64,000 bases of DNA, from positions 372,001 to 436,000 of the forward strand of contig NZ_JACBFO010000001.1 of the NCBI RefSeq assembly GCF_021401135.1, written 5' to 3'. Every line of letters starts with the position of its first letter. Positions within the stretch are counted from its first letter, which is position 1. Source of the DNA: Azonexus sp. R2A61. GTDB taxonomy: Bacteria; Pseudomonadota; Gammaproteobacteria; Burkholderiales; Rhodocyclaceae. Below, piece after piece: positions 48,944 through 57,735 of the stretch. Below the pieces are notes generated by a model. That model did not search any database. It worked only from the letters and a program-made list of their open reading frames with translations, and was not told the origin of the DNA. The position numbers and the translations under genes were made by a program.

Positions 48944-50119
48944 TCAGAACCCCCTGCCCCGTCCCAGGCAGTTCCGGTAGCGCCCTTCGACCCGGCCGGC
49001 GAACCATTCGGTGGTCAGCTTGCGCTGGATTTTCGGGCTTTTCAGCGCGATGCGGGGCATCGCCTGGCGCGGCAGCGACTTGCCGGCCCGGGCCTCGGCC
49101 AGCGCGAAGACGCGTTCGTAGAGCGGGCTGCGGGCGAAGGCGGCGGTTTTTTCCAGCAGCAAGTCGCGGCGGATCTGCGGCCGGCTCATGTCGAGCTCGC
49201 GGCTCAGGCCGATGGCCGCGTTTTCGACGCTGCTCGCCTGCGGGCCGGGTTCGCCGTCGACGTAACGCAACAGGTCGCCGTCGAGGTCGAGCGCCTGTCC
49301 GGTGAGGTGGGCCAGCGCCGCCTGGAAGGCAGCGTTGCGGCTGCTGAAGCGACCGGCATTGAAGTCGGCGAAGCGATACAGGATGCGGTCGTAGCCGGGA
49401 ACGTAGTCGAGCAGGATGGCGCTGCCGAAATAGACGCCGCCGCGCCGCGAAAACACTTCGTCGCGCAGCGTCCGTTCGATCGGATAGGGGTATTTCCGTT
49501 CCTTGACCTGCTTTTCGGCGAAGGCGATGCTGACCTGCATCGGGCCGCCGGTCTTCACCGGGTTGAGGCCGGCCAGCAGGCGGCGGCCGAAGGGCAGTTC
49601 GCCGGCCATGTCGCCGAACAGCGCGTTGAGCTGCGTCTCGGTCTTCAAGGCGGCGATCCGCTCGTCGTAACTGCGGCCGTCCGGCGAACTTTTCTGCAGC
49701 GCGGCGCGCAATACCAGCGACGGAATGGCGTAGCGTTCGGCCCGTTCTTCCAGCTCGCGGCGCACGATGTTGCCCAGGCCGGGCACCGTCGGGTCGGCCT
49801 GGAAACTGGATTCCTGTTCGATGATGGCGATGGCCGCGCAATAGGTCTGCGTGGCGTGCGGCACCTGCAGGCTGGCGAAGGCGGTGTACAGGTCGCCGGC
49901 CCAGCCGTCGCGGTCGCGCGCGTAGTTGGGAATCAGGCGGCCGATGCGCCGGCGGACTTCGCCTTCGTCCAGCGTCTGCGGCCAGGCACGCGTCGTCTTG
50001 CCGTCGGCGCGGCTGGTCATGTCGGGCGGCAGTTGCGGGCCTTCGTTGTCCTGTTCGAACAGCGAACAACCGGCCAGCGCCAGCACGGCGCCGAACAGAC
50101 CGACGACGATCGGGCGCAT
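48944..50119 (-). CDS. DUF1615 lipoprotein
   Basis: A 391-residue predicted lipoprotein: signal peptide MRPIVVGLFGAVLALAGC with the lipobox Cys at 18. The DUF1615 body contains AIAIIEQESSFQADP, which resembles the catalytic Glu region of lytic transglycosylases (I-E-Q-E-S), and a later GGPMQVSIAFAEKQ like the G-x-M-Q-V/I element of that fold. A peptidoglycan-related role is therefore plausible but unproven. It is the last gene of the long minus-strand pigment operon, 10 bases after the methyltransferase stop, and may be a passenger. Confidence 0.8.
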   Translation of the reverse strand: MRPIVVGLFGAVLALAGCSLFEQDNEGPQLPPDMTSRADGKTTRAWPQTLDEGEVRRRIGRLIPNYARDRDGWAGDLYTAFASLQVPHATQTYCAAIAIIEQESSFQADPTVPGLGNIVRRELEERAERYAIPSLVLRAALQKSSPDGRSYDERIAALKTETQLNALFGDMAGELPFGRRLLAGLNPVKTGGPMQVSIAFAEKQVKERKYPYPIERTLRDEVFSRRGGVYFGSAILLDYVPGYDRILYRFADFNAGRFSSRNAAFQAALAHLTGQALDLDGDLLRYVDGEPGPQASSVENAAIGLSRELDMSRPQIRRDLLLEKTAAFARSPLYERVFALAEARAGKSLPRQAMPRIALKSPKIQRKLTTEWFAGRVEGRYRNCLGRGRGF

Positions 50120-50129
50120 CGCCTCGTCC

Positions 50130-50855
50130 TCAGGCCGGCACGCGGCAGACCAGCATGACGTTGGCGAAGGGCTTGCCTTCGTTCATCGGATCGGTCTCGA
50201 CGACGAAGCCCAGGCTTTCGATCAGCGCCACCCACTCGGCCAGCGGCCGGCAGTAGAGGCGCGGCAGGCGGTGGCCGCGGATGAAGGTGACCGTGTGGTC
50301 GACCCAGTTGCACAGGTGGTAAGGCAGGCCGGCCGAGGCGTCGCCGACGCGGGTCAGGAACAGGCCGCCCGGCGGCAGCGCGGCGCGGATCCGCTGCAGT
50401 ACCGTTTTCTGGTGGGCGAAATCGAAGTAATGCAGCGCGTCGAGAATGGTCACCACGTCGACCTGGCCGAAATCGACGTGGTTCATGTCGCCCTGCTCGA
50501 TGCGGACGATCGGATGGTCGCGGCCGAAGGCGCGGGCGGCACGGTCGACGTCGCGCTGCATCAGTTCGACGCCGCGCAGGTGTTCCGGCTTCGGCGGCGG
50601 CGCCCAGTCCTTCGGCCACTGGCCGGCGGCGTGCAGCTTGCCGGCGGCGAGCAGCCAGGCGAACAGGCTGCCCTGGCCGCAACCGAGGTCGAGGTAACGG
50701 CCGGCCGGCGGCAGCAGGCCGCGGCGCAGCATCTCGCGGAAGATGCTGTCGGACGACAGCTTGCCGCGGGCGTAGTGGTAGGCGAAATGGCCGGCGTTGC
50801 GGAAAGGCCGGCTGGCCTCGTCGAGCATGGCCTTGAAGAAGCTTTTCGGGTTCAT
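50130..50855 (-). CDS. SAM-dependent methyltransferase of the pigment operon
   Basis: A 241-residue class I methyltransferase. An N-terminal helical region (FFKAMLDEASRPFRNAGHFAYHYARGKL) is followed by the SAM motif YLDLGCGQGSLFAWL (about 54-68), GDMNHVDFGQVDVVTILDALHY, and a C-terminal cap. Cluster position, between polysaccharide-deacetylase-like and DUF1615 genes and overlapping the former by 4 bases, suggests modification of the pigment or its carrier. It is a second methyltransferase besides that at 41856, so up to two methylations are possible. The substrate is not visible from sequence. Confidence 0.85.
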   Translation of the reverse strand: MNPKSFFKAMLDEASRPFRNAGHFAYHYARGKLSSDSIFREMLRRGLLPPAGRYLDLGCGQGSLFAWLLAAGKLHAAGQWPKDWAPPPKPEHLRGVELMQRDVDRAARAFGRDHPIVRIEQGDMNHVDFGQVDVVTILDALHYFDFAHQKTVLQRIRAALPPGGLFLTRVGDASAGLPYHLCNWVDHTVTFIRGHRLPRLYCRPLAEWVALIESLGFVVETDPMNEGKPFANVMLVCRVPA

Positions 50856-51652
50856 GGGCAGGCAGCGTCCAGGGTGACGGGGTGCAACTGGAGATCGTTG
50901 AGCGTGGCGAGCAGTGACGGCAGCACGGCGAGGATGACCGCCTGGCCGTCGCCCGTGCGGGCGGCGTGGCCGTCGTGCAGCAGCAGGATGTCGCCGCCGG
51001 CGAGATTTCGCGTCAGGCGGGCGTGGACCGTGGCAGCGTCGGCGCAGCGTGTGTCGTAAGGCCGGCGCGTCCAGGCCGCCAGATGCAGGTCGAGGCCGGC
51101 CAGCACCGGTTCGAGAAAGGGATTGCGCAGGCCGGCAGTGGCGCGGAAGAAGCGCGGCGCCTGGCCGCAGGCGTCGGCGATGGTGGCCTGGGCGGCGGCG
51201 ATGTCGCGGCGCAGCCGGCCGGGGCCGAACAACGAGAAGGTTTTTGAGTGCGAGTCGCCGTGGTTCTCGACGCGATGGCCGCGGGCGACGATCTCGCGGC
51301 ACAGCGCCGGGTTTTCGCGCACCCGCCAGCCGATGCAGAAAAAACTGGCCTGCACGCCGGCGGCGTCGAGCAGGTCGAGTACGCGTGGCGTGACCTCGGG
51401 ATCGGGACCGTCGTCGATGGTCAGCGCGATCTGCCGGGCGGCGCCGGCGCCGCCCGGTAGCCGGGTCAGGTTGGGACCGAGCAGCGTCGACCGCGGCAGC
51501 AGCCCGGCGGCGGTGAGCAGCGCGTGGTTGCCGGCCAGCGCGCCGAGTGCCCATGGCCAGATGGCCGGCGCCAGCGCGACGCCGAGCGCGGCGGCGCCGT
51601 GCAGCGCGAAGGTCGCGTGCAGCGTCGGGGTCGGTTTCCAGGGGCGGGGCAT
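50852..51652 (-). CDS. Polysaccharide deacetylase-like (NodB homology) protein
   Basis: A 266-residue protein with two short N-terminal hydrophobic segments (to about 50) and a NodB-homology domain. The domain opens IALTIDDGPDPEVTPRVLD (about 74; D-D metal site), has ENHGDSHS (H-x3-H) and RATAGLRNPF, and ends ILLLHDGH. All main metal ligands are present, so it may be an active carbohydrate-ester hydrolase. A deacetylase in an aryl polyene cluster fits a glycolipid anchor that is made by the GT2 and deacetylated; that is inference. It overlaps the methyltransferase by 4 bases and follows the hydrolase-like gene by 2 bases. Confidence 0.85.
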   Translation of the reverse strand: MPRPWKPTPTLHATFALHGAAALGVALAPAIWPWALGALAGNHALLTAAGLLPRSTLLGPNLTRLPGGAGAARQIALTIDDGPDPEVTPRVLDLLDAAGVQASFFCIGWRVRENPALCREIVARGHRVENHGDSHSKTFSLFGPGRLRRDIAAAQATIADACGQAPRFFRATAGLRNPFLEPVLAGLDLHLAAWTRRPYDTRCADAATVHARLTRNLAGGDILLLHDGHAARTGDGQAVILAVLPSLLATLNDLQLHPVTLDAACP

Positions 51653-51654
51653 GG

Positions 51655-52299
51655 TCAGGAGCGGGTCGGGAAGTGGCCGGCGGCGACGAAATGTTCCCAC
51701 AACTGGCGCCAGACCGGCCAGTCGTGACCGCCCGGCAGCGCACAGCGGGCCTTTTCCGGAAAGCATCCGGCGAGGTCGCGCATGCCGGCCGCGAAGCGGT
51801 CTTCCGTGCCATAACCGACGAATACCGGCAGCTCGGGCGGCGGTGCCTTGAGCCAGCGCCAGGCGCGGAATTCCGGGTCGGCCAGTTGGCTTGCGGTCGG
51901 TTGCCAGGCTGCGAGTCCGCCGGCCGCGGCGATCGCGTTGGTGGTCAGCCGGCTGCCCGGATACGGGGCGATCAGGCACAGGCCGTCGACGCTGGCGGGA
52001 TGGTCCACCGCCTGGCACAGGCTGAGCAGGCCGCCAAGCGAGATGCCGCCGAGCCAGACGCGGGCGTAATCGCGGCGCGCCGGGGCGAGGATTTCGCCGG
52101 CCACGGCGGGCAGCGCGCGGCCGCTGGAAATCGCTTCCAGATCGAGGTCGACCGCGCACAGGTCGAGGTCCAGTCCGGCCCGTTCGACGGCCGCGAAGCA
52201 GCCCTGCGCGACGAAATCGGCGGCGCGCATGTAGGCGCCGGGCAGCAGCACGAGCAGGGTTTTTGCGCCGATCCTGCGGTCGACCGTGTTCAGCGGCAT
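51655..52299 (-). CDS. Alpha/beta-hydrolase-like protein
   Basis: A 214-residue protein with an alpha/beta-hydrolase core. It has an N-terminal strand LLVLLPGAYM (about 15-24), a nucleophile-elbow-like WLGGISLGGLLSL (G-x-S-x-G with Ser near residue 79), FVGYGTEDRF as the acid loop, and GGHDWPVW as the His motif. This set suggests a serine esterase or thioesterase. Within the operon it sits between the MMPL exporter (10-base overlap) and the deacetylase. It could release or transfer the finished polyene. I know of no characterised close homologue. Confidence 0.7.
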   Translation of the reverse strand: MPLNTVDRRIGAKTLLVLLPGAYMRAADFVAQGCFAAVERAGLDLDLCAVDLDLEAISSGRALPAVAGEILAPARRDYARVWLGGISLGGLLSLCQAVDHPASVDGLCLIAPYPGSRLTTNAIAAAGGLAAWQPTASQLADPEFRAWRWLKAPPPELPVFVGYGTEDRFAAGMRDLAGCFPEKARCALPGGHDWPVWRQLWEHFVAAGHFPTRS

Positions 52300-54614
52300 G
52301 TTTTCCGGCGCGGCACGAAGACCGCCGACAGGAGCAGCACGATCAGCGCGCCGGGACCGACGGTGACGCCGACCGCCTCGAGCACCGGCACCGACGACAG
52401 GCCGAGCGTGCCGAAACCGATGGCCGTGGTCAGCGTGGCGATCAGGGTCGAATTCAGCGTGCCGGCATCGGGCCGGCCGTCTTCGGCGAGGTCGAAGAAC
52501 AGCGAGTAGTTGGAGCCGACGGCGACGATCAGCAGCAGGCCGATCAGGTGCAGCAGGTGCAGCCGCGTGCCGAGCAGGTGCAGGCCGGCGACGACGAACA
52601 GTACGGCGAGCGCCAGCGGCAGCGCGACGGTGACCAGCCGGCGCGGCGAGCGCAGCGTCGTGGCCAGCGTCAGCAGCACGGCAGCGATGCCGAGCAGCGA
52701 CAGCACGATGGCTTCGTCGAGATAGCCGGCGTAGAGCGCGTCGAACTCGCCCTTCATGTCGACGAACAGCGCATCGCTGCCGGCCAGCGCGGCGCGCACC
52801 GCGGCGACCGGAATCGCCAGGTCGTCGCCCGGCGGCGGGTGCAGCGGCAGCAGCGCGCTCCAGCCCTGGCCGTGTTCCAGCATCAGTGCGTCGACGGCCA
52901 GCGCCAGATGGCTGCCTTGCAGCGTCGGGCGGTCGATCGGCGCGGCCCGGCGGGCCTCGTCGACGTCGTCCAGGAAGGCCGTCAGCCGGTCGGCCGGCAG
53001 CGGCAGTCCGGCGGTGGCCGCTGCCAGCCGGTGGGCCAGTTCGTCGCGCGCCGGCAATGCGGCGCGGCGGGCCGTCTGGGTCGCCAGGCTGGGCAGGAAA
53101 CGGGTCGGCGTGTCGTAGCTGCCGATGGTGCCGTCGGCGACCAGCCGGTCGAGCCGGCCGGCGGCGCGTTCGGCTGCCTGCAGCACGCGCTCGCGGTCGA
53201 CGCCCTGAACGACGACGAAATAGCGCGAGTCGGCGGCGCCGAGGTCGGCGCGCAGTTCGCCGTCGAGCCGTGCATCGGCCTCGCTGACCGTGCTCAGGGC
53301 CGACAGGTTGGCCTGCCACAGCGTTTTGTACTCGCTGGCCAGGTAGACCGCAGCCGCCAGCGCCAGGCCGAGGACCGGCCAGCGCCAGCGCTGCAGGTTT
53401 TCGATGCGCGCCGGGTCGATCAGCCGCCGTTCGGCGATGGCCGGCGGCAGCGGGCCGGCCAGATCGGGCAGCAGGTAGCGGGCGACCAGTGCCGCGGCGC
53501 CGACGCCGGCAATCGAATACAGGCCGAGCTGGGCGAGTCCGGGGAAGCCGGAGAAGAGCAGCGCGGCGAAGCCGAACACCGAGGTCAGCACGCCGAGCCG
53601 GATGGTCGGCCAGAAACGCTGGCGCCAGGCGTCGACGCCGTGGCGGCCGGATTGCACGAAGTAGTAGGTCGAGTAATCGACGGCCTCGCCGATCAGCGCC
53701 GCGCCGAAGCCGACGGTGATGCCGAACACCGTGCCATAGACCAGCGCGACGGCGACCACGCCGGCCAGCACGCCGCTGAGCATCGGCAGCAGGCTGAGCA
53801 AAATCAGCTTCGGCGAGCGGTAGACCGCGAACAGCACGGCGAAGATGGCCAGCGTACTGATCAGGGTCAGCCGGCGGATTTCGGATTTGATGGTGGCACG
53901 CGCGTCGACCGCGAACTTGCCGGGACCGGAGACGGCCAGCCGCAGGTCGCTGCCGTATTGCGGCGCCAGTTCGGCGAAGGTTTGTTCGATCAGCGCCAGT
54001 GCCGTTGCCTGGCCGTCGGTGTCGGAGCCGAGCGCCCGCGTCTGGGCCAGCAGCATGGCCCGCTGGCCGTCGCGCGAAGCCCACACGCCGTGGCTGCTGG
54101 CCGGCTGCGCGCCGAGGCTGAGCTGGCCGAGCAGCGCCGGCAGTTCGCCGGTCGGGTCGCGGGTCAGGAAGGGCTTGAACAGGTCGCCGAGCGGCGAGGC
54201 GAGCAGATCGATGCTGTCGGAAATCGCCGCCTTCAGGCCGTCGACCGTAAACCGTTCCGCGCTCACCGCCGGGCTCAACGCGTAGCGATGGGCGAGCAGC
54301 AAGTCGCGGTCGACGTCCAGGCTTTCCTGCGTGCCGTTCTGCACCGACACGAAATCCGGCAAGGCGGCCAGCCGCGTCTGCAGCGCCCGCGACAGGCCGG
54401 CGCGCTGCGCTGCGTCGCCGCCGGCAATGCCGGCCATCAGCAGGCGGGTCACCGCGCCCTCGCGGATCTGATCGACCAGCACTTGCTGTTCGGGCGTCGG
54501 ATGGGCCGGCAGGAAGAAGCTCATGTCGGCCGTGAACCGCGCCTGCGAGGCGAGCAGCAGGCCGGCCGCCATCGTTGCCAGCCAGATCAGCAGGGCGCGC
54601 AGGGCCGGCCGCAT
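52290..54614 (-). CDS. MMPL/RND-family exporter of the pigment cluster
   Basis: A 774-residue inner-membrane transporter of the COG4258 type. It has two repeats, each with one helix, a large periplasmic loop and then a bundle of five helices. The bundle GFGAALIGEAVDYSTYYFV near 280-300 and LLLIVAVGSNYSLFFDLAE near 700 are the paired Asp/Tyr-containing helices seen in MMPL proton-driven exporters. In aryl polyene clusters this protein is thought to move the lipid-linked pigment from the inner membrane to periplasmic carriers. It overlaps the LolA-like gene by one base and the hydrolase-like gene by 10. A 10-mer copy is at its 3' end (52275-52284). Confidence 0.9.
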   Translation of the reverse strand: MRPALRALLIWLATMAAGLLLASQARFTADMSFFLPAHPTPEQQVLVDQIREGAVTRLLMAGIAGGDAAQRAGLSRALQTRLAALPDFVSVQNGTQESLDVDRDLLLAHRYALSPAVSAERFTVDGLKAAISDSIDLLASPLGDLFKPFLTRDPTGELPALLGQLSLGAQPASSHGVWASRDGQRAMLLAQTRALGSDTDGQATALALIEQTFAELAPQYGSDLRLAVSGPGKFAVDARATIKSEIRRLTLISTLAIFAVLFAVYRSPKLILLSLLPMLSGVLAGVVAVALVYGTVFGITVGFGAALIGEAVDYSTYYFVQSGRHGVDAWRQRFWPTIRLGVLTSVFGFAALLFSGFPGLAQLGLYSIAGVGAAALVARYLLPDLAGPLPPAIAERRLIDPARIENLQRWRWPVLGLALAAAVYLASEYKTLWQANLSALSTVSEADARLDGELRADLGAADSRYFVVVQGVDRERVLQAAERAAGRLDRLVADGTIGSYDTPTRFLPSLATQTARRAALPARDELAHRLAAATAGLPLPADRLTAFLDDVDEARRAAPIDRPTLQGSHLALAVDALMLEHGQGWSALLPLHPPPGDDLAIPVAAVRAALAGSDALFVDMKGEFDALYAGYLDEAIVLSLLGIAAVLLTLATTLRSPRRLVTVALPLALAVLFVVAGLHLLGTRLHLLHLIGLLLIVAVGSNYSLFFDLAEDGRPDAGTLNSTLIATLTTAIGFGTLGLSSVPVLEAVGVTVGPGALIVLLLSAVFVPRRKTCR

Positions 54615-55192
54615 CAGCGCTCCCCGACCGGCTCGATGGCCAGTTCGACGCGGTCGCCGTCGGCCTGCAGGTATTCGATGCTGCGCGTCTGACGCTGGCT
54701 GCCGCGCACGGTGATGCGCTGAACGATGCCGGCGATCTTCTGGTCGCGCGGCAGCAGGGTGAGCACCCACTTGTCCTGCGATCCCGACAGATGCAGCGCA
54801 TAGTTGCGTTCCAGCGCGGCGCGGTCGCCGGCCAGCGTGCCGCGGATGCTGTCGACGAAGGCCAGCGCTTCGGGTTGGCTGGCCAGGTTGATCGACAGTT
54901 TCTGCTGGCCGCGTTCGAGCGTCAGCAGGTCGCGGTCGAGGATCAGCGTTTCGGCCTTCGGCGCCAGCGTGCGCTTTTCCAGCCGGTTGGGCGGCGTGTA
55001 GGTCATTTCGCCGCGCGCCACCAGCGGCTTGTCGAGCACCGCCAGGTAGCGGGTTTCGACGAAGCGCGCCTTGCCGCCGGGGTGCGCGGCGAGCAGTCGC
55101 ATCAATTCGCCGAGTTCGAAGGCGTGGGCGGCGAACGGCGCGAGCAGCAGCGCGCCGGCGAGGAAGACGGAGGAGCACAGGCGCCGGATCAT
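54614..55192 (-). CDS. LolA-like outer-membrane lipid carrier protein
   Basis: A 192-residue secreted protein with an N-terminal signal peptide (cleavage near AHAFE, about residue 24). The body has the LolA-like all-beta pattern: FELGELMRLLAAHPGGKARFVETRYLAVL, RGEMTYTPPNRLEKRTL and SIRGTLAGDRAALERNY. LolA proteins ferry hydrophobic lipid groups across the periplasm, and cluster-associated versions are expected to carry the polyene lipid to the outer membrane. The stop overlaps the MMPL start by one base. The ATG at 55190-55192 overlaps the end of the LpxL-like gene, so all three are translationally coupled. Confidence 0.88.
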   Translation of the reverse strand: MIRRLCSSVFLAGALLLAPFAAHAFELGELMRLLAAHPGGKARFVETRYLAVLDKPLVARGEMTYTPPNRLEKRTLAPKAETLILDRDLLTLERGQQKLSINLASQPEALAFVDSIRGTLAGDRAALERNYALHLSGSQDKWVLTLLPRDQKIAGIVQRITVRGSQRQTRSIEYLQADGDRVELAIEPVGER

Positions 55193-56088
55193 GGTTTTTT
55201 CCAGAAATCGAAGAAATTGAACCAGTTGTAGGGAGCGAGACGGCAGTAATGGGTCAGCCGGTCGGCGTAGGCATGGACCGCGTCGGCGATCGCCCGCTCG
55301 CGGTCGACGCGGCTGACGGCGGAAAAATCGGCCAGCGGCTCGAAATGGATGCGGTAGCGGTTGCCGCCGAGATACAGCGCGGTCATGAAGAACACCGGCC
55401 GGCGCAGCAGCGCGGCAACGCGCCAGGGGCCGACCGGGAAGCGCGCGGTTTTGCCGAGGAATTCGGCGTCGACCGTGGCATCGTCGCCCAGGCTGCGGTC
55501 GGCCAGCATGCCGACGAGGTAGCCCTGCGCCAGCTTTTCCTGTGCGGCGAGCATCGACTCGGGCCGGCCGAGCGGCAGGATGTCCTGCGTCGCGTTCGGG
55601 TTGATCGCTTCCAGCGTGGCGTTGATCTTGCGCGCGTTTTCCTCGTACATCAGCATCGCCACCTTGAGCCCGGCCTGGCCGCGGCCGACCGTGCGCAGCG
55701 CCTCGAAGCTGCCCAGGTGAGCGCCGATCAGCAGCGCGCCGGGCTGGCGTTCGAGCGCCGCGTGCAGCGCTTCGGCGCCTTGCACCTCGATGTCGAACAG
55801 GTCGAAACGGTCGTTGAGCAGGTAGATGCGGTCGTGGATGGTGCTGGCAAAGCTGAAGACGTGGCGGAAGCCGTCGTGCCATTCGGCCCAGCGGCCGAGC
55901 GCGCGGTGCAGGTAATCGCGGCTGGCGCGGCGGGCGGCCGGCGCGAACAGCGTGAAGTAGCCGGCGATGCCGAGCAGCACGATGCGTCCGACGGCGCGCC
56001 CGAAAGTCAGCGAGATCCAGACCATCAGCCGGAGGATGGCGAGGTTGCTGCGTTCCTGCTGGCGCAGCCAGTCCGGATTGCACTTCAT
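55189..56088 (-). CDS. LpxL/HtrB-like lipid acyltransferase
   Basis: A 299-residue member of the lipid A acyltransferase family. It has an N-terminal membrane helix region (about 18-50), the catalytic GAHLGSFE (H near residue 122 and E of the H-x4-D/E motif), and a C-terminal region ending NWFNFFDFWKK. In other aryl polyene clusters this domain (COG4261) is fused to a GT2; here it is separate. It probably acylates the pigment anchor. The length fits the family. It overlaps the LolA-like gene and the ApeI-type dehydratase gene by 4 bases each. Confidence 0.88.
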   Translation of the reverse strand: MKCNPDWLRQQERSNLAILRLMVWISLTFGRAVGRIVLLGIAGYFTLFAPAARRASRDYLHRALGRWAEWHDGFRHVFSFASTIHDRIYLLNDRFDLFDIEVQGAEALHAALERQPGALLIGAHLGSFEALRTVGRGQAGLKVAMLMYEENARKINATLEAINPNATQDILPLGRPESMLAAQEKLAQGYLVGMLADRSLGDDATVDAEFLGKTARFPVGPWRVAALLRRPVFFMTALYLGGNRYRIHFEPLADFSAVSRVDRERAIADAVHAYADRLTHYCRLAPYNWFNFFDFWKKP

Positions 56089-56396
56089 GGCGCCGGGCTC
56101 AGGCTGCCGCTGGCCACGTCGCGGACTTCCGGGCCGGCGCTGCGGACGACGAAGGTGTAACCGCCGCCGGTGCGCGGCGTCAGCACGAAATCCAGCGTTT
56201 CGCCGGGGCCGACCGGGCTGAGGAACTTGGCGTTGCCGATCTGCCAGCGGGTGCCCGGCGTGCCGGCCGATGCCTCGGCGCAGAGGATCGCGCGGTCGAG
56301 CAGGACGACGCCGGGGACGATGGGATTGCCCGGAAAATGGCCGGCGAAGGCCGGGTGGTCGACCGCTGCGGTCCAGCGGAAAGGCGCGTCAGTCAC
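56085..56396 (-). CDS. ApeI-type hotdog dehydratase/thioesterase
   Basis: A 103-residue hotdog-fold protein with the FabA/ApeI active-site segment HPAFAGHFPGNPIVPG (His near residue 20 and Gly-Asn-Pro), and RWQIGNAKFLSPVGPGETL further on. It is shorter than FabA/FabZ (about 150-170 residues) but near the usual ApeI size. Together with the ApeP-type enzyme it should dehydrate hydroxyacyl-ACP. The start is GTG 56394-56396, 8 bases inside the end of the AMP-ligase gene; upstream in-frame sequence overlaps that gene and is not part of it. Confidence 0.87.
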   Translation of the reverse strand: MTDAPFRWTAAVDHPAFAGHFPGNPIVPGVVLLDRAILCAEASAGTPGTRWQIGNAKFLSPVGPGETLDFVLTPRTGGGYTFVVRSAGPEVRDVASGSLSPAP

Positions 56397-57735
56397 GGCG
56401 TTTCCAGTCGGCGTAGAGGGCCTGCAGTTCGTTGCGCGGCAGCTTGCCGGTGGTGTTGCGCGGCAGCTTGTCGAGCAGCACCAGCGGGCGCGGCATGAAC
56501 ACCGGGTCGATGCGCCGGCGCAGTTCCGCCTGCAACTGGCGACGGTCGAGGCCGGGGGCGACGACGAAGGCAGCCAGCCGGGTGATGCCGTCGGTTTTCT
56601 CTTCTTCCGGCAGGTAGAACGCCGCGTCGACAACGCCGGCGATGGCCGTGGCCTGATGGTTGAGCCAGGCCAGCGAAGTGCGCTTGCCGGCGATGTTGAT
56701 CAGGTCCTGGTGGCGGCCGAGCAGCACGAATTCGCCGTTGGCGCGCAGTTCGACGCGGTCGCCGAGCGGCAGACGGCCTTCGATGTGGCCGCCGTCGGCC
56801 CAGGTGGTGTCGCCTTCCTGGTGCAGCGCGATGCCCGGCATCAGCCGCCAGACCGGGCCGTCCAGCGTGCGCCGGGTGGCGATCTGGCCGGTTTCGGTCG
56901 ACCCGTAGATTTCCAGCACCGGCGCGCCGGTTGCCGTTTCGGCGCGTGCCGCCAGCTCGGCCGACAGCGGCGCGGTGGCCGACAGGATGCTGTCGATGGC
57001 CGGCAGTTCGAGGCCGGTCTCGGCCTGCGCGGCGAGCAGCGTGGACAGGTGGAAAGGCGTCGTCACCAGCATGCGCGGCCGCGGTACGGCGTCCAGTGCG
57101 GCGACGATGTCCTGCGGGTAGAACGGCTTGCCGGCCCAGAAACCGGCGGCGCCATGCAGGGCCAGCAGCAGCGTCGATTCGAAGCCGTAGCTGTGCTGCA
57201 CCGGCACGGTGCCGACCAGGCCGTGGCAGCCTTGCGTCATGCCCAGGCTAAATGCGCCGGCGCGGCCGTTGGCGACGATCTTGCCCCAGCGCTTGGCGTG
57301 CGGCTGCGGCAGCCCGGTCGAACCGGAGGTGAACAGGATGGCGGCCAGCTGGTCGGCCGGGAAATCGGGGATTTTTTCGATAATCGCCGGGTCGACCGCA
57401 GCAAGATCGGGAAAATCGAGGCACGGGATGTCGCCGGCGGTGAATCCGTCGTCGCGCAGGCAGACTGCGTCCGGATGCAGTTCGGCGATGCGGGCCAGCG
57501 TTTCGGCCGTTTGCGAGGCCGGTTGCAGGCTGACCTTGCCGGTCATCAGGCCGGCGGCAAAGCCGAGCGCGAAACGGTAGCGGTCCTGGCAGACGTTGAG
57601 CAAGCTGTTGCCGGGCGGCAAGCGGTCGGCCAATGCCCGGCTTTCGGCGATGAAACGGCGGGCGCCGACCGGGCCGTCGGCGCACCAGGCGACGGTGGCG
57701 TCCAGGTCATGCACCGAGAACAGCGGCAGCCTCAT
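56389..57735 (-). CDS. AMP-dependent acyl ligase (ApeH-type)
   Basis: A 448-residue adenylate-forming enzyme. The P-loop-like A3 motif LFTSGSTGLPQPHAK lies near residue 133, A5 EIYGSTETGQ near 277, and the C-terminal hinge and Lys region RNTTGKLPR near 431 carries the catalytic Lys. It is shorter than standard acyl-CoA synthetases (about 550), as ApeH-type enzymes are. It activates the aromatic starter (such as hydroxybenzoate) with ATP and loads it onto an acyl carrier protein. The start ATG 57733-57735 overlaps the COG4648 membrane-protein gene by 4 bases. A 10-mer copy is at 57391-57400. Confidence 0.9.
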   Translation of the reverse strand: MRLPLFSVHDLDATVAWCADGPVGARRFIAESRALADRLPPGNSLLNVCQDRYRFALGFAAGLMTGKVSLQPASQTAETLARIAELHPDAVCLRDDGFTAGDIPCLDFPDLAAVDPAIIEKIPDFPADQLAAILFTSGSTGLPQPHAKRWGKIVANGRAGAFSLGMTQGCHGLVGTVPVQHSYGFESTLLLALHGAAGFWAGKPFYPQDIVAALDAVPRPRMLVTTPFHLSTLLAAQAETGLELPAIDSILSATAPLSAELAARAETATGAPVLEIYGSTETGQIATRRTLDGPVWRLMPGIALHQEGDTTWADGGHIEGRLPLGDRVELRANGEFVLLGRHQDLINIAGKRTSLAWLNHQATAIAGVVDAAFYLPEEEKTDGITRLAAFVVAPGLDRRQLQAELRRRIDPVFMPRPLVLLDKLPRNTTGKLPRNELQALYADWKRRD

